Shown here: positions 1-10,285 of the stretch, piece by piece | Position numbering within the stretch: position 1 is the stretch's first letter | Layout of the letters: each line of letters starts with the position of its first letter | Assembly: GCA_947568835.1 (NCBI GenBank) | Contig: OX387603.1 | Span: 4,255,701 to 4,319,700, forward strand | Source of the DNA: Protonemura montana | Taxonomy: Eukaryota; Arthropoda; Insecta; Plecoptera; Nemouridae | DNA: 64,000 nt | Direction: 5' to 3' | Notes under the pieces: model-generated | What the model saw: the letters and a program-made list of their open reading frames with translations, nothing else | The model's database searches: none | Told to the model about the DNA's origin: nothing | Translations under genes and position numbers: made by a program

Positions 1-90
1 ACTCATTCACCGACACCATTATACCAGTACCGCATGGCCAGATTTCAAAACAGTGCGTCGTTAAACACCAAAAATAAATAAATAATACTC
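1..90 (+). mobile_element. 5S-derived SINE, 3' end only
   Basis: This is the terminal part of the SINE family described at 24831-25250. It runs from the conserved CACTCATTCACCGAC block to the terminus GCGTCGTTAAACACC, followed by an (AAATA)n tail. The 5' part lies outside the window. Confidence 0.8.
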
Positions 91-757
91 ATAGAGCCGC
101 TAAATAGGTCAATGTCTCGCAGAATTATATCGCATTACTTATTTATGTTCCTAAGTAATGAAATAAGAGATAACTTGAAAAATACCTTCATCCAAATTCA
201 AGGTTTTTTGGTTTGCGTGCTTGGTAAAAACATAGTGACAACGAGTTATTATAAAGGGGCATTTTTCGACCCCTAGCTGAAAAATATGTCAGTCTTTGCA
301 GCATTACAAAAAAAAAAATTTGTTTAGCAAGAGTCGTTCAGCAGTTCAGTGTCAGGCTCCGAGCAAATACTTGTGCTATTTTCGCCTCGATGGAGGTGCC
401 GTGCGCTCTGGCTGAAATCTTAAATAGTTGTTTTATACAATGCAGTGCGTACTGGGCACACTTTCTTTGGAAAGTGCATTTCAGCGCACACAGCAATAGT
501 TCTAAGCGGTAGCAATCCGTTTATTCTCGGGTCATTTCGGTGCTCGTTCGTCTGGAGGTCGTGAGGTCGTTCGACCTCGCTAAAAGAGGTTGGTATGTTA
601 GGTCACGTTTACCACCAACCAATGACCAGTCGACATCACACGGCAATTGCGCTACTTTTGACAAACCCGCCAACCAACTCTCTGAATATTTTGTTAAGGT
701 ACTGTTTGTTCTCTTAGCTGAGATCGACCATTTCTGTATGGGAGGGTTCTTTACGAG
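91..757. other. No gene recognised
   Basis: AT-rich sequence without a recognisable gene. The two overlapping short ORFs on opposite strands near 521-797 have no recognisable domain and partly run into SINE sequence. Confidence 0.5.
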
Positions 758-856
758 CGATGGAAATAAGTACAGCAACTTTACTCGCCTTGCTTAACAC
801 CCTCTCAACAGCATGAATTTGTGGAGAAATCCTGTTGTTCAGGTTGTACCGTTCTA
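758..856 (+). mobile_element. 5S-derived SINE, internal fragment
   Basis: The stretch matches the middle body of the family (TACAGCAACTTTACTCGCC, then the CTCAACAGCATG and TTGTACCGTTC blocks). Both the head and the tail are missing. Confidence 0.75.
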
Positions 857-896
857 AATTTGAATTGGTATACGCCCGGGTGTACTCTGGACTATT

Positions 897-1256
897 GATC
901 GATTTGTGGTTTTTAACGACGCACTGTTTTGACATCTGGCCATGCAACACTGGTCTAATGACGTCGGTGAATGAGTGAATGATGATGAACCTAACATGGC
1001 CTAAAAGGGAGGAGAGGAAACCTGGTGCCGGACCACCGGCTTGGGGACAACGCGAACAACAGGATTCCTCCACAAATCCATCCTGTCGAGAGGTTGATAA
1101 GCAAGGCGAATGAAGTTGCTGTACTAAATTTCATCCCTCAATCTCCTTCCGAACAGAACTGGTCATGTGTATGATGGTCACCCATCCAATATCTGACTCA
1201 GCGCAGTGTTGCTTAACTTCGGTGATCTCATGAGAACCGGTGTTTTCAACAAGAAA
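897..1256 (-). mobile_element. 5S-derived SINE, near-complete copy
   Basis: Read on the minus strand it runs from the 5S-like head (GAGATCACCGAAGTTAAGC, then the GGTCAGATATTGGATGGGTG equivalent) through the body to the GTCGTTAAAAACCAC terminus at the low-coordinate end. Part of the GGTGGTCC/GGTGCTCTTCGACAGG body block is deleted. It lies close to the inverted fragment at 758-856. Confidence 0.85.
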
Positions 1257-3421
1257 AACCTTCGGTACTCTGGACTGTACTGTCTGAGTTGCCTCCCAGA
1301 GGATGGACTCAACGGTCAGCATTTCTGCCGGGCACCCGCCTCAAGGTTCACATTGTTTAAGATGACTCCTGTGGTTTCAACGTCCCATGCTGATAGGAGA
1401 CCTCGAGACTGCTAAAAACGGCGAGAGAAACGCGAAATATTGTGTTCCTGTCACGATCAATCAATGCAGCGAAGTTGATTGATTTTATTGGCAGCTAAAA
1501 CTACTATAACAAAGATGATTGGCTAGACGCAACGCAAAAGTAACATTTTATAAACGTTATGGAAATTATTATCTATTTGTAAAACATGAATGAAATATAA
1601 TATTTTTACACGTACTATCTTTTGTCGCTAATTGATGATGAGGTTACTGAATAAGTATTTTGTGATTACACAGAATTGATGTTTAAATGTAAATCTACTG
1701 CGTAGGAATGTCAAATTGTTGACAAGGTACACAAAGCTGTTGAAAGGTAAGGTTTAAAGGTTATTACATCAACATCAGATATTAGGAAAAGGGTTGATTT
1801 TTTTACCCGTGAACATCCACAGAGTTAACATTAATGTGAGTTGTTTTATACATCAAATAAATTAGAACATAATATTAAATACCAGATTTAAATAAGAAAG
1901 AAAATTATTACAATTAGTTATGTTCATTTGTATGGAACAAGAAATAACGCCAAGTTATCGATAAGTACAAAAGGTCATTCCATGTCAATTCAACCAAATT
2001 TAGTACGATTATGACCACATTATTTTTATTGTTGACTTTTTTTCCTCTACATTAAATGGTTTGCTCGAGACGGTCGAGAAACGACTGGACGGCGCTTAAA
2101 TTTAGAGACAACAAAAGAAATATACTCAGTCACTATTGTACCGAGTTTGGTGGATTTCTGAGATGTTACAGTTCTTTGACTGGCTGAATTGTCATGGAAT
2201 GACCCATGAGGGGAAACAGGATATAAAAAAGCAAGTAAAATATTGATATTTGACATAAATAACCACCAAGAAAAAACATTTGAAAACAATTTCAAAAGTG
2301 AATTAAAAGAACATAAAAAAGGTGAAAAATAAAAAGGTAAATAACCAAAACAAAAAATGTTTGTAAATAAGTTGTATCGTTTTGAGCTGATTCCAGTTAC
2401 CACCCCTTCCACTCCCTATTTACAAGAGAGATGTATAATCTTTTCTCAACCCCTACTCGTGTTGACATGAGTACGACAATGCAATCGTGAAGGGAAATAT
2501 CCTCGTCGTGTCAAAATCGAAATAGTTCAACAAATGAAGAGATTCAAGTGGACCTCAAGTAGCCGGCAGTACTCGTTCTTGATTAGTTAAAACTACTTTA
2601 TTGATAATTTTGTATTATTTCTAGGTTCAACGGTCTTGTACTCTTGCCTTGCTTGAATACAAATCAGTCGTTAGATTACACAACTGGCTAATTAACTGCC
2701 ATTTGCCGAAACATCTCAATTCCGGGAAAGTCTAGAAATTTCTAGACTGATGCGTCGCCAATTTTCTTCACTGGTAAGTTGTGCTTCCTTACTCCTTCTT
2801 CACCGTAACAAATATCGTAACAAATTATTTCCTAAACAATTAGATTCAAACACAATACAAATGTACAACAATTTATTTATGAATAGGAAAAAAAAACACA
2901 TTAAAATTAAAATATAACTTAATATTTGTCACAAGAGATCTGAATTAAGTCTCATATATCATTGTAATGCACTCAGTGGCAAAGGAACATGAGGTATAAT
3001 ATTCATCTAAATAATGTACAGAAATACAGAAACTTTTTCCAAACTAAATAATCTTTAGCATTCTTTCAAAAACTTCCAAAAACACTCACATAAAATATCA
3101 TGGTTATATTTTATTAAAGATTTTGGACTAAACAAGTTTCCTAGAGTTTTTTTCCAAGCTTTAAAGAAATATTAGCATTTGTATCGATTTGCAAACCTAT
3201 TCACAGTATCGTAACATAATACAGTTATCAAAAAAAAAAGAGCTCTTCGACGACGAAGCAGCACCAAGTTGTCACATTTTAATCTTCAAAGCGTTTGTAA
3301 AGATCTTACCAGGTAGCCTCAGCTGGCAGGCTCTGTGTGCTGCATCACTGTAACATTCAAAGTTTCATCACTGTAACTTGAGCTTGTTCTGTGTTAAATT
3401 GTGTCACAAAAACTGAAGCAC
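1257..3421. other. No gene recognised
   Basis: AT-rich intergenic sequence. A minus-strand ORF of 121 codons at 2047-2412 has low complexity, rich in F/Y/S, and no recognisable domain, so it is not called. The low-coordinate side of GNB1L would hold its 3' flank. Confidence 0.5.
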
Positions 3422-3427
3422 TTTATT
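3422..3427 (-). terminator. Poly(A) signal of the GNB1L-like gene
   Basis: The plus strand reads TTTATT, giving an exact AATAAA on the minus strand about 20 nt past the stop codon. This implies a very short 3' UTR. A second AATAAA lies farther on, near 2874-2880, and could be used instead. Confidence 0.6.
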
Positions 3428-3447
3428 CACATTGACATATCTAATGA

Positions 3448-4401
3448 TTAACAAATGTCCCACACGGAAACTTTCCCATCTTTTGCTGCAACAGCCATCA
3501 AAGTCCGATAGTTGTACGTCGCAATCGGCCACACGGAGAAAGTGATGTCCAGAATTGCAACGTCGTGAAAGTCCAGCACAGCCAACTGCCGACAAGTCTT
3601 GGCCGCAAAAATCCTAACCTTACCATCCCAGGAGCCAACAGCAAACACTTTACCATCCGGTCTAAACCGAACGGCACTCACTCCTTCACTCTTAATAGTA
3701 AACACGTGACGAATCGTGACTTTGTACTCTGCATTCAGTTTAAATAAAATTACTTTGTCACCACTGCTCCCTAGAATACCTACCGACCTCTTCGCATCAA
3801 AGTCCAATGTCATCGGTGTGTCTTCCGTTAGTTTTAAAGAACTCACAGTCTTCCCAGTACCTAAATCCCATACTAACAGCTCTCCGTTTTCATAGACAGC
3901 AAGAACATGTGAGCCAACTATCCTACAAGCCATTACTTCTCCATAACTTGTCCTGTCACCTTCAGGTTCACACGATAAGATCTTCTTCCTTGTGGCGACA
4001 GCATAAACACGCAAGCCTGCTCGTTCCTCTGGGCAAATGACTATCGCTTGATCATTAAAAATTCCTGTGTCAATTTGGCAGAACCCAGTATAACTCATTT
4101 CAATCTCGCCAATTCGCCTCCTTTCGTGGTTGTCTGTTAAAGTCCAAAAAGTTGCAATACCTTCTTTGTTCTGGGTAACTAGAATTTTTTCTATGAACCT
4201 AAGAGAAAGGCAAGAGAGATCACCAGTTTCAAGAGTACGTTTAGTTGTCCGACTTGTTGAAAGATCCCAGATCAAAACTTTGCCCAATTCTGTGCCTGTT
4301 GCCAAATACTCTCCATGTTCTGTTTTAAAAAACAATACACTGTGAAACGTTTCTTCTTCTCCACGAAACACGTAAACTGGGTCTGGAACTGGCGATGTCA
4401 T
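3448..4401 (-). CDS. GNB1L: GNB1L-like WD40 repeat protein
   Basis: An intact 317-codon single exon from ATG to TAA. The human protein is about 327 aa, so the length fits. The N-terminus DPVYVFRG resembles the DPQFVLRG of vertebrate GNB1L. WD-type blade ends are visible at residues 45-47 (WDL), 86-88 (WTL), 178-180 (WDL), 258-265 (WDGKVRIF) and 314-316 (WDI). The DFDAKRSVGILGSSGDKV block (200-217) and VRFRPDGKVFAVGSWDGK (244-261) are also family-like. From family knowledge, GNB1L is a WD40 propeller, the animal relative of fission yeast Asa1, and acts with the TTT-RUVBL chaperone machinery in maturing PIK-like kinases such as ATM, ATR and mTOR. It is not a G-protein beta subunit in function. 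No intron is seen in the coding region. The gene is divergent from the DMRT gene, whose first coding exon starts 4 kb away. Confidence 0.92.
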   Translation of the reverse strand: MTSPVPDPVYVFRGEEETFHSVLFFKTEHGEYLATGTELGKVLIWDLSTSRTTKRTLETGDLSCLSLRFIEKILVTQNKEGIATFWTLTDNHERRRIGEIEMSYTGFCQIDTGIFNDQAIVICPEERAGLRVYAVATRKKILSCEPEGDRTSYGEVMACRIVGSHVLAVYENGELLVWDLGTGKTVSSLKLTEDTPMTLDFDAKRSVGILGSSGDKVILFKLNAEYKVTIRHVFTIKSEGVSAVRFRPDGKVFAVGSWDGKVRIFAAKTCRQLAVLDFHDVAILDITFSVWPIATYNYRTLMAVAAKDGKVSVWDIC

Positions 4402-4696
4402 ATTTAAAGCTGATTCATGTGAATAGAATATATGACAGTTGGAAATTCAGCGTGGAATTCAGTAAATTTGTAGGTTATAATTAGTGACGTGCTCTAGCCA
4501 CGACAGATCTATGCGCACTACACGGCGCATTACACGACTCGATTTTAGTTTGCAAAGCCAAGCAAATATGGTTCCTAGAACGTAGTCTACCAGGCAAACT
4601 ATTGTGTATCACCGGTTGCCTACCCACTTCCCAGTGTCTGCTGCGCTAGGTGCCATTGATGGTGCCACATGACCCGTTGTCAAAACATTGCGCCTT

Positions 4697-4770
4697 TAAG
4701 AATAATAATAATAATAAAAATAATAATAATCTTTATTCAGTAGAACTTTACAAGTTATTGAATAAGTCAG
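4697..4770 (-). mobile_element. Retroposon 3' end with (ATT)n tail
   Basis: Read on the minus strand, a GAATAAAG block is followed by (ATT)n and related triplets. This is the usual look of a 5'-truncated LINE/CR1-like or SINE 3' end. No coding remnant is visible, so the family is not assigned. Confidence 0.4.
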
Positions 4771-4834
4771 GCCATAAAAAAAGAAGGTTTTTCCCATGTC
4801 CGTTATTCGAATTCTTTGAGTGAATACAATGTAC

Positions 4835-5198
4835 AGTCAATTGTTCTGTCACATAAAAGAAATTTTATTTAGCAGCCGTCACTATTTTCTCTCTGCTCTA
4901 ACCGCAGTTTAATATTTGAGCCTCGAAGGATGAGGGTGTAATTTTTAAAGTGTCATTTGTAGGTCAAAGTAGGTAGTACCACTGATATTTTGTTTATATT
5001 CCCAAGCTACCAAATATTCTGTTTCGAAGCAAACAAATTGTTGAAAACAAATTTTTTCTTTTTCGATGTGTGTTGTCAAATTTTTTGGTTTGCTATTATT
5101 CAATTATCATTGTCTTAAAGCAAACTACTGCTCCGGCTAAAATCACCCCTTAGCGGCGTTTAAGAGCGTTTCAAAAGGTGTTGGTGAAATCTAATTTT
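4835..5198 (+). mobile_element. MITE copy (475-bp family), truncated at one end
   Basis: This aligns with the element at 29803-30195 (same strand) and at 14137-14611 (opposite strand). Shared blocks include GTCACTATTTTCTCTCTGCT, TTTAATATTTGAGCCTC and GGTCAAAGTAGGTAGT. It keeps the right terminus (GGTGTTGGTGAAATC) but lacks the left one. Confidence 0.75.
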
Positions 5199-5244
5199 TA
5201 AATCACAATTGCATCATATAAAATTAAAATATCGCTGTTAGTTA

Positions 5245-5557
5245 CCATGTTACAACGGCAGCCATGTTGGATGCAAGTCACCAACAATCTGCTCCTGTGT
5301 TGAGTTGACTGCACCATTATTCCCGACTGAACCACCACGTTACCATGGATACCAATTCCCGGTCAGAGTTTCCTTGTTATTCGCTCGGGATTGACGTGTC
5401 CCGAATGCTGCCCGTGGAAAACTAGACGAGCATTTCCCGGCCAGAGGAAAAACTGACTCCAGACGAGACATCCGTGGTGAGTGTTTAGAATGAAAGTTAA
5501 ACTGTGAGCGATGTCAGGCGACAGCAAGGCAAGACTCGAGCTTCATTGGCGGCTGTT
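5245..5557 (+). repeat. Promoter-like repeat, copy 1 (X-box plus splice donor)
   Basis: This is an inverted, diverged duplicate of 23551-23847; a 15-nt stretch at 5258-5272 is absent from the other copy. It holds an RFX-type X-box palindrome at 5339-5352 (GTTACCATGGATAC) and a good 5' splice site context (GACATCCGTG then GTGAGTGT, about 5468-5482). Both are conserved in the other copy. It may be a duplicated promoter with a first noncoding exon, or simply part of an undescribed repeat family. No ORF is open across it. Confidence 0.55.
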
Positions 5558-6322
5558 GTGAAAATGGTTCTAGAAGATTTCCTAAGTCTCGATTTTGACT
5601 GCGGTAAGAGTGACAGTAATAAACTTTCCTCTTAATTTTACATCAACCAGGATGAGGCCCAATGAAAAGTTGCCCAAAACGATAAAGCTCAAATCATAGT
5701 AAAGCTGGCCAGTACTATTTTCATATGGAATACCTTGGAAGTGAAAAGGCTCCACTTCTTTATGTCCATTCCTTGGCCACCTGGATACAGTGACCAGTGG
5801 TCATCAGCTTCTTTTGTAATTTTGGTGAGGCGTAGGTAAATTAGCAATAACATTACCGCAGTTTTGGAGCATTTAAAAATTCTTGAGCTCACCAATTCAA
5901 GTGCATTTTCAAGTTGATATTGCAATTAGAAAATAGCGAAATTGCGATGGTTGTTTCGCTTTGCAACCCTGCAGCGCTTGTCTCGACGATACAGCCAAAG
6001 CAACAGCGATTTTAGGTTTTAGTTTTATAAAATATCTTACAGGTAAGTGTCAATGTTTTGGAACTGCATGTTTTGGCAACGGCATACGTTACCTACAATT
6101 AACGTATGGGCATTGTACCCGCGGTAACCACTAAGGCTCGGTGCGATCACACGGGGATTGCTTTGACACTTCCTTGTAGCTTGTGCAATATTTTAGTGGC
6201 TATTTGACCTGTAATTACAATCTCATTGTTTACTAATGGATATTTATTTCCAGTTGCTTATAAGAGAACAAAAACAAAGACCAGAGCTTTTTATCTAAAA
6301 TGTCCTCACTTGGGAATACATG
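5558..6322. other. No gene recognised
   Basis: Intergenic. Another donor-like site (GACTGCG then GTAAGAG) lies near 5598-5612. No coding exon is apparent. Confidence 0.4.
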
Positions 6323-6473
6323 TGTAGGTACACTATTTTATTGTTATAAACACTATAACCGTCTCAATAATCAATTTTTGAGACGGTTATAGTGTTGATT
6401 AATAATAAAATACCCCGCGCATTGCAAGCGTTTGTAATTTAAATCAGATTTCATCTAAATATGTAGGTACACT
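6323..6473 (+). mobile_element. Palindromic tRNA-SINE derivative with 12-bp TSD
   Basis: The element (6335-6461) starts with an inverted copy of the SINE tail, turns at CAATAATCAATTTTTGAG, and continues as the direct tail through the TACCCCGCGCATTGCAAGCG block to AAATCAGATTTCATC. The 12-bp sequence TGTAGGTACACT occurs perfectly on both sides (6323-6334 and 6462-6473), as expected for a target-site duplication. The element thus inserted as a unit rather than forming in place from two insertions. Confidence 0.85.
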
Positions 6474-7089
6474 CGGAGGCAAGTGCGGAAGCTGGCTCGG
6501 ATTGCAATGTTTTATTTTAGATTCATGTTTATCGCATGTCCCAAGGTGGAAAATTAGTCTCAAATGAACAGAAATCGACAAAAAATTAAGATCACAGCAA
6601 CTCACATCTTTGAACAGGGTTGTCAGTTAGAAGAAAAGTGGGTGGTGTACTGGAATAAATAAGAAATTATTACATAAAATACGGCTGGTCTATCTCTGTG
6701 ATTAAAATTTAACTTGCACCGTAAGGTAGGTACGCTTTTATTCTAAGAATATTCTTTCTAGAGAGTGTGGTAGTCTAGCCTCCCCCACCCTCACAAACTT
6801 AGTGCCCAAAAGGGTGAAGATTTCCTAGTTGAGCTTTTTCCCGAAGGGCTCAGAGACGGAAACCCTTTTTGCATCTAAACTTTCATTTGTAATTATACTC
6901 GTTTTAGCTTTTAAAAGTCAGGCTCAACCAACATGATATTTTGCTTTAAAAGTCGTTTGTCAGAAAGCTTATTATAAAGATGAACTTAAAACGAAACTAA
7001 CCGCATAGGAAGTCATTTTCTCACGTCGTGCAAACTGTACCGTGTGTGTGTCACACAAGTGACTGAAAACATATGTGAATGTTTCATCC

Positions 7090-7548
7090 CTTGTCGGCCA
7101 TCTTGTCTCCCTGTTTTTTCTCAAGGGGGATGAATTCGGCTAGCCAATGGATGGTGAGAGGAGGGCCAGCGCCAGCCAACGGGAAGACTAGGAATATGTA
7201 GCTGGGACTCCGGAGCTGGGGATTATATTGTGATATTTTGGGAGTGTTACGATTTGACTTGAGATGTACACGCGTCAGTGATACAATTGAGACACATTCG
7301 CTTCGCGTGAATGTTTCGTTAGGCTGGAAGCTTTTGCGCTGGATTTGATATTAGGTGTGAGCAGTGTTATAACGGAGATGGGTCACATGTGTAATCAATT
7401 TTAGCGAGAAAAATTGCTGGATTTGTGTAACATTCGTGTGTTTTGAGTTGATTTTTGCTGATTCTCAAGAGCTACGTGTGAAGTTTGCTTTCAATTTTCA
7501 TTTTCATTTGTGTCCACACGGATAAAGTGAGATTTTCAGAATTGCAAG
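7090..7548 (+). promoter_or_regulatory. Candidate promoter and noncoding exon 1 of the DMRT gene
   Basis: The first coding exon begins exactly at an AG|ATG junction, so an upstream noncoding exon is required. This region ends in a strong donor, TTGCAAG|GTAAGT, with the exon end at 7548. An in-frame TGA at 7528-7530 closes the frame, which supports 8395 as the start codon. A GGCCATCTTG (YY1-like) motif lies at about 7094-7103. The transcription start is not identifiable, and other upstream exons are possible. Confidence 0.4.
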
Positions 7549-8394
7549 GTAAGTCATAATTTTACCTTCCTTAGTCTCTTCAAATTAATGTGTCGTCAGC
7601 CAGCGGGTGATATCAATTCTGTGTCGAAACGGTAAAGTAGTTGGCTTAATTACACGTGACTTCAGCCTACTTTTAGCGATACCCAGGCTTAAAATATAGT
7701 TGCATTACTGGTCGAAGATGAAGAAAATTAAAAAAGTGCTCTCCAATTGCATAAACCAATTAACCAAGAAGCTAAAAGAGAGAGAGAACAAAAATGGAAG
7801 TCTTCTAAATTTGCAACCCCTTTTATGCTGATGATTTTACAACTTCTTCAAAAGTTTTCTTTCGCTGGAAAACTGTCATACTGATTTTTCCAAAAACTTA
7901 GCACAGAGACCAATGATATTCATTGTTTCAAAACATTTGCCTGAAAAATGAAAATTAATTATCAGTTACTTAGTTCTCGTCAATCCAATAGATTTTCCCG
8001 TTTGTGATTTTCATGTTTTAAGCGTGATTTTCATTGCCCCATAATGATCTTATTTTGACTAAAAAACACAGACGGAAACCGTCACCGGCTGCTTCAGTAG
8101 AAGTAAAATCAAGTTGGATCGATAGAAGTTCAGTTCAGCGTCATGCGATATTTGGTTGATTACAAGAAATCAGACACATATTTTCAAATTTCAACGCAAA
8201 AATACGGATTACAAAATTGTACGCAAACTCTCAGGATTTTGGCAAACATTAGCACCCAGTGCGACAAGCGAGGTCGCAAAAACCCTGACAACTAGAACCT
8301 CCAGTACCTCCTCCAGACGAGACCAGAACCTCCTATTGCTGTAAAGTAAGATGTGAATTAAGATGCCGATTGTGACGTGTATGTACCCTTGCAG

Positions 8395-8586
8395 ATGCTG
8401 AGTCCGCGGCATGCCGGCAGCTACCCGGTGACAGAGAAGGGTGCCCGACGACCTAAATGCGCACGGTGTCGCAACCACGGCATGATCAGCTGGCTAAAGG
8501 GACACAAGCGTCAGTGCCGCTTCAAAGCGTGCGCTTGTCCCAAGTGCAATCTGATTGCCGAACGACAACGAGTTATGGCTGCACAG
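8395..8586 (+). CDS. dmrt93B: DMRT exon with the DM zinc module
   Basis: The acceptor CCCTTGCAG lies immediately before the ATG and the donor is CAG|GTGAGC. The 64 codons carry all eight zinc ligands. The exon boundary after MAAQ falls inside the recognition helix, a position typical of DMRT genes with this domain architecture. Confidence 0.92.
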
Positions 8587-10243
8587 GTGAGCAATTGTTT
8601 AGCTGGAAAAGAGTTTGGTACACATAATTAGTTAGTTAAAAAACGCCAATGTGTTCGAGATCTTATTTCAGAAACTACATAATACATTAGTTTTTAAGTT
8701 ATTGACCCTGATTATTTTATTTAGATGCATTTAGGAAGCTTGAACTAGGTAATTGTTATAATTTTATGTGGTTCTTTTGTTATTGGAAAATTGTCAGGAC
8801 TGCTCTTACCCTTGAAGAAGTTACTAGTACATGTTACGAAACGTCGGGAAATTTAGTAGCCATTTACTTAGCATTCAAAACCCATTTCAAATAGTTTTTC
8901 TTAAAGTTTGGTCAAAGTTTAAGCTTTTGCCTAAGAGTTGGGAGTGGTCTACTTTGGGACAGGAGAGCTCCTGGGTCGAACCAAGAATAATTGGAAACCA
9001 GACCGACAGCCAGTGACGTGGAATTGAAAGTCTATAGCCTTGTCCGCTCTAAAGTTCTCAATTCCTACTTACAATGGCTTATCATCAACGATTAGCGCTC
9101 AAAAACTAATTATTGACAAAATAACATTTTAAAAACAATTAAAACTACAAATTTCTATATCCTTTGTCTAATAAGCTGATGCTAAGTAAACAGGTAAATC
9201 AAGCAGTCAGTTTTGCTTATGGCCCATAAGCAAAACTGACTGCTGATTATATGCAGGAAATTATGTGAATAATATGCAGGAAATATGCAAGGTGGTGCTG
9301 GTTTTTTTAAAGTGTTTTTTCTCGTCCTGACAGCCGGGAGTAACATCGGAATGTAAAAGTGTGTAATTTTGTATTTGGAATGGCTTTTATGTCTTCTGGT
9401 AGAATATTGTAAAATCTGGGTACAATTAAATCAATGCTGTTTTTGTCTCTTTCTGGTTCGTCTTCGTAATGTGCCCGGGGTTACTTTTGTGTTTAGTCTA
9501 GGTCGCTAATCTAGGTCGCTAGTCTAGGTCGCTAGTCTAGGTCGCTAGTCTAGGTCGCTAGTCTAGGTCGCTAGTCTAGGTGGCTAGTCTAGGTCGCTAG
9601 TCTAGGTCGCTAGTCTAGGTGGCTAGTCTAGGTCGCAGAAGAAGAAGAATTCAAGTGCACTGAACACCACTTCAACGATTAGTTACAATAATTTTAAAAC
9701 TAAACGTGTTCAAACCGTTTAACCCCAAAAGCACTAAAGTGTGTACATTACAGAAGGTTCGCGAATAGGAAACTTGCTTCGATTCAAACGCACACAAGTA
9801 GATACATACCAGCAAATCCAGTACACATCTTGCCCTGCAAACGTGATCTCAATATCTTACATCAAACGTTTTCAATATGTAATTTTTTTAAATTATTGGT
9901 CATGTTTATTAATTTATTTTTTATTTACAAGTATTAAGAATACCTGGACAGGGTAAGGTTCATAGATAGTACGGCCAAGGTTCATATGTTTTTTTTTCAG
10001 AAAAATGCCATGGTTTCTTTAACCCTTGATCAAAGGCGCAAGTTAAGAAACGTGGGAAAAATTAGCTATTTTTCTTAGGTCCGGTTTTACCAAAACCTCG
10101 CCTTCTAGTTGAAATAATAGTTAAAACTATTGCAAAGACGACCTCCAATCACATGCAGTGAAATTCAGATGTTTCTGTGAGTAGAGGTCCAACTTTCGGT
10201 TAAAAATGTAGGGAAAACCCAACCCAAGCATTCAAAAACCTAG

Positions 10244-10285
<42 letters not shown>

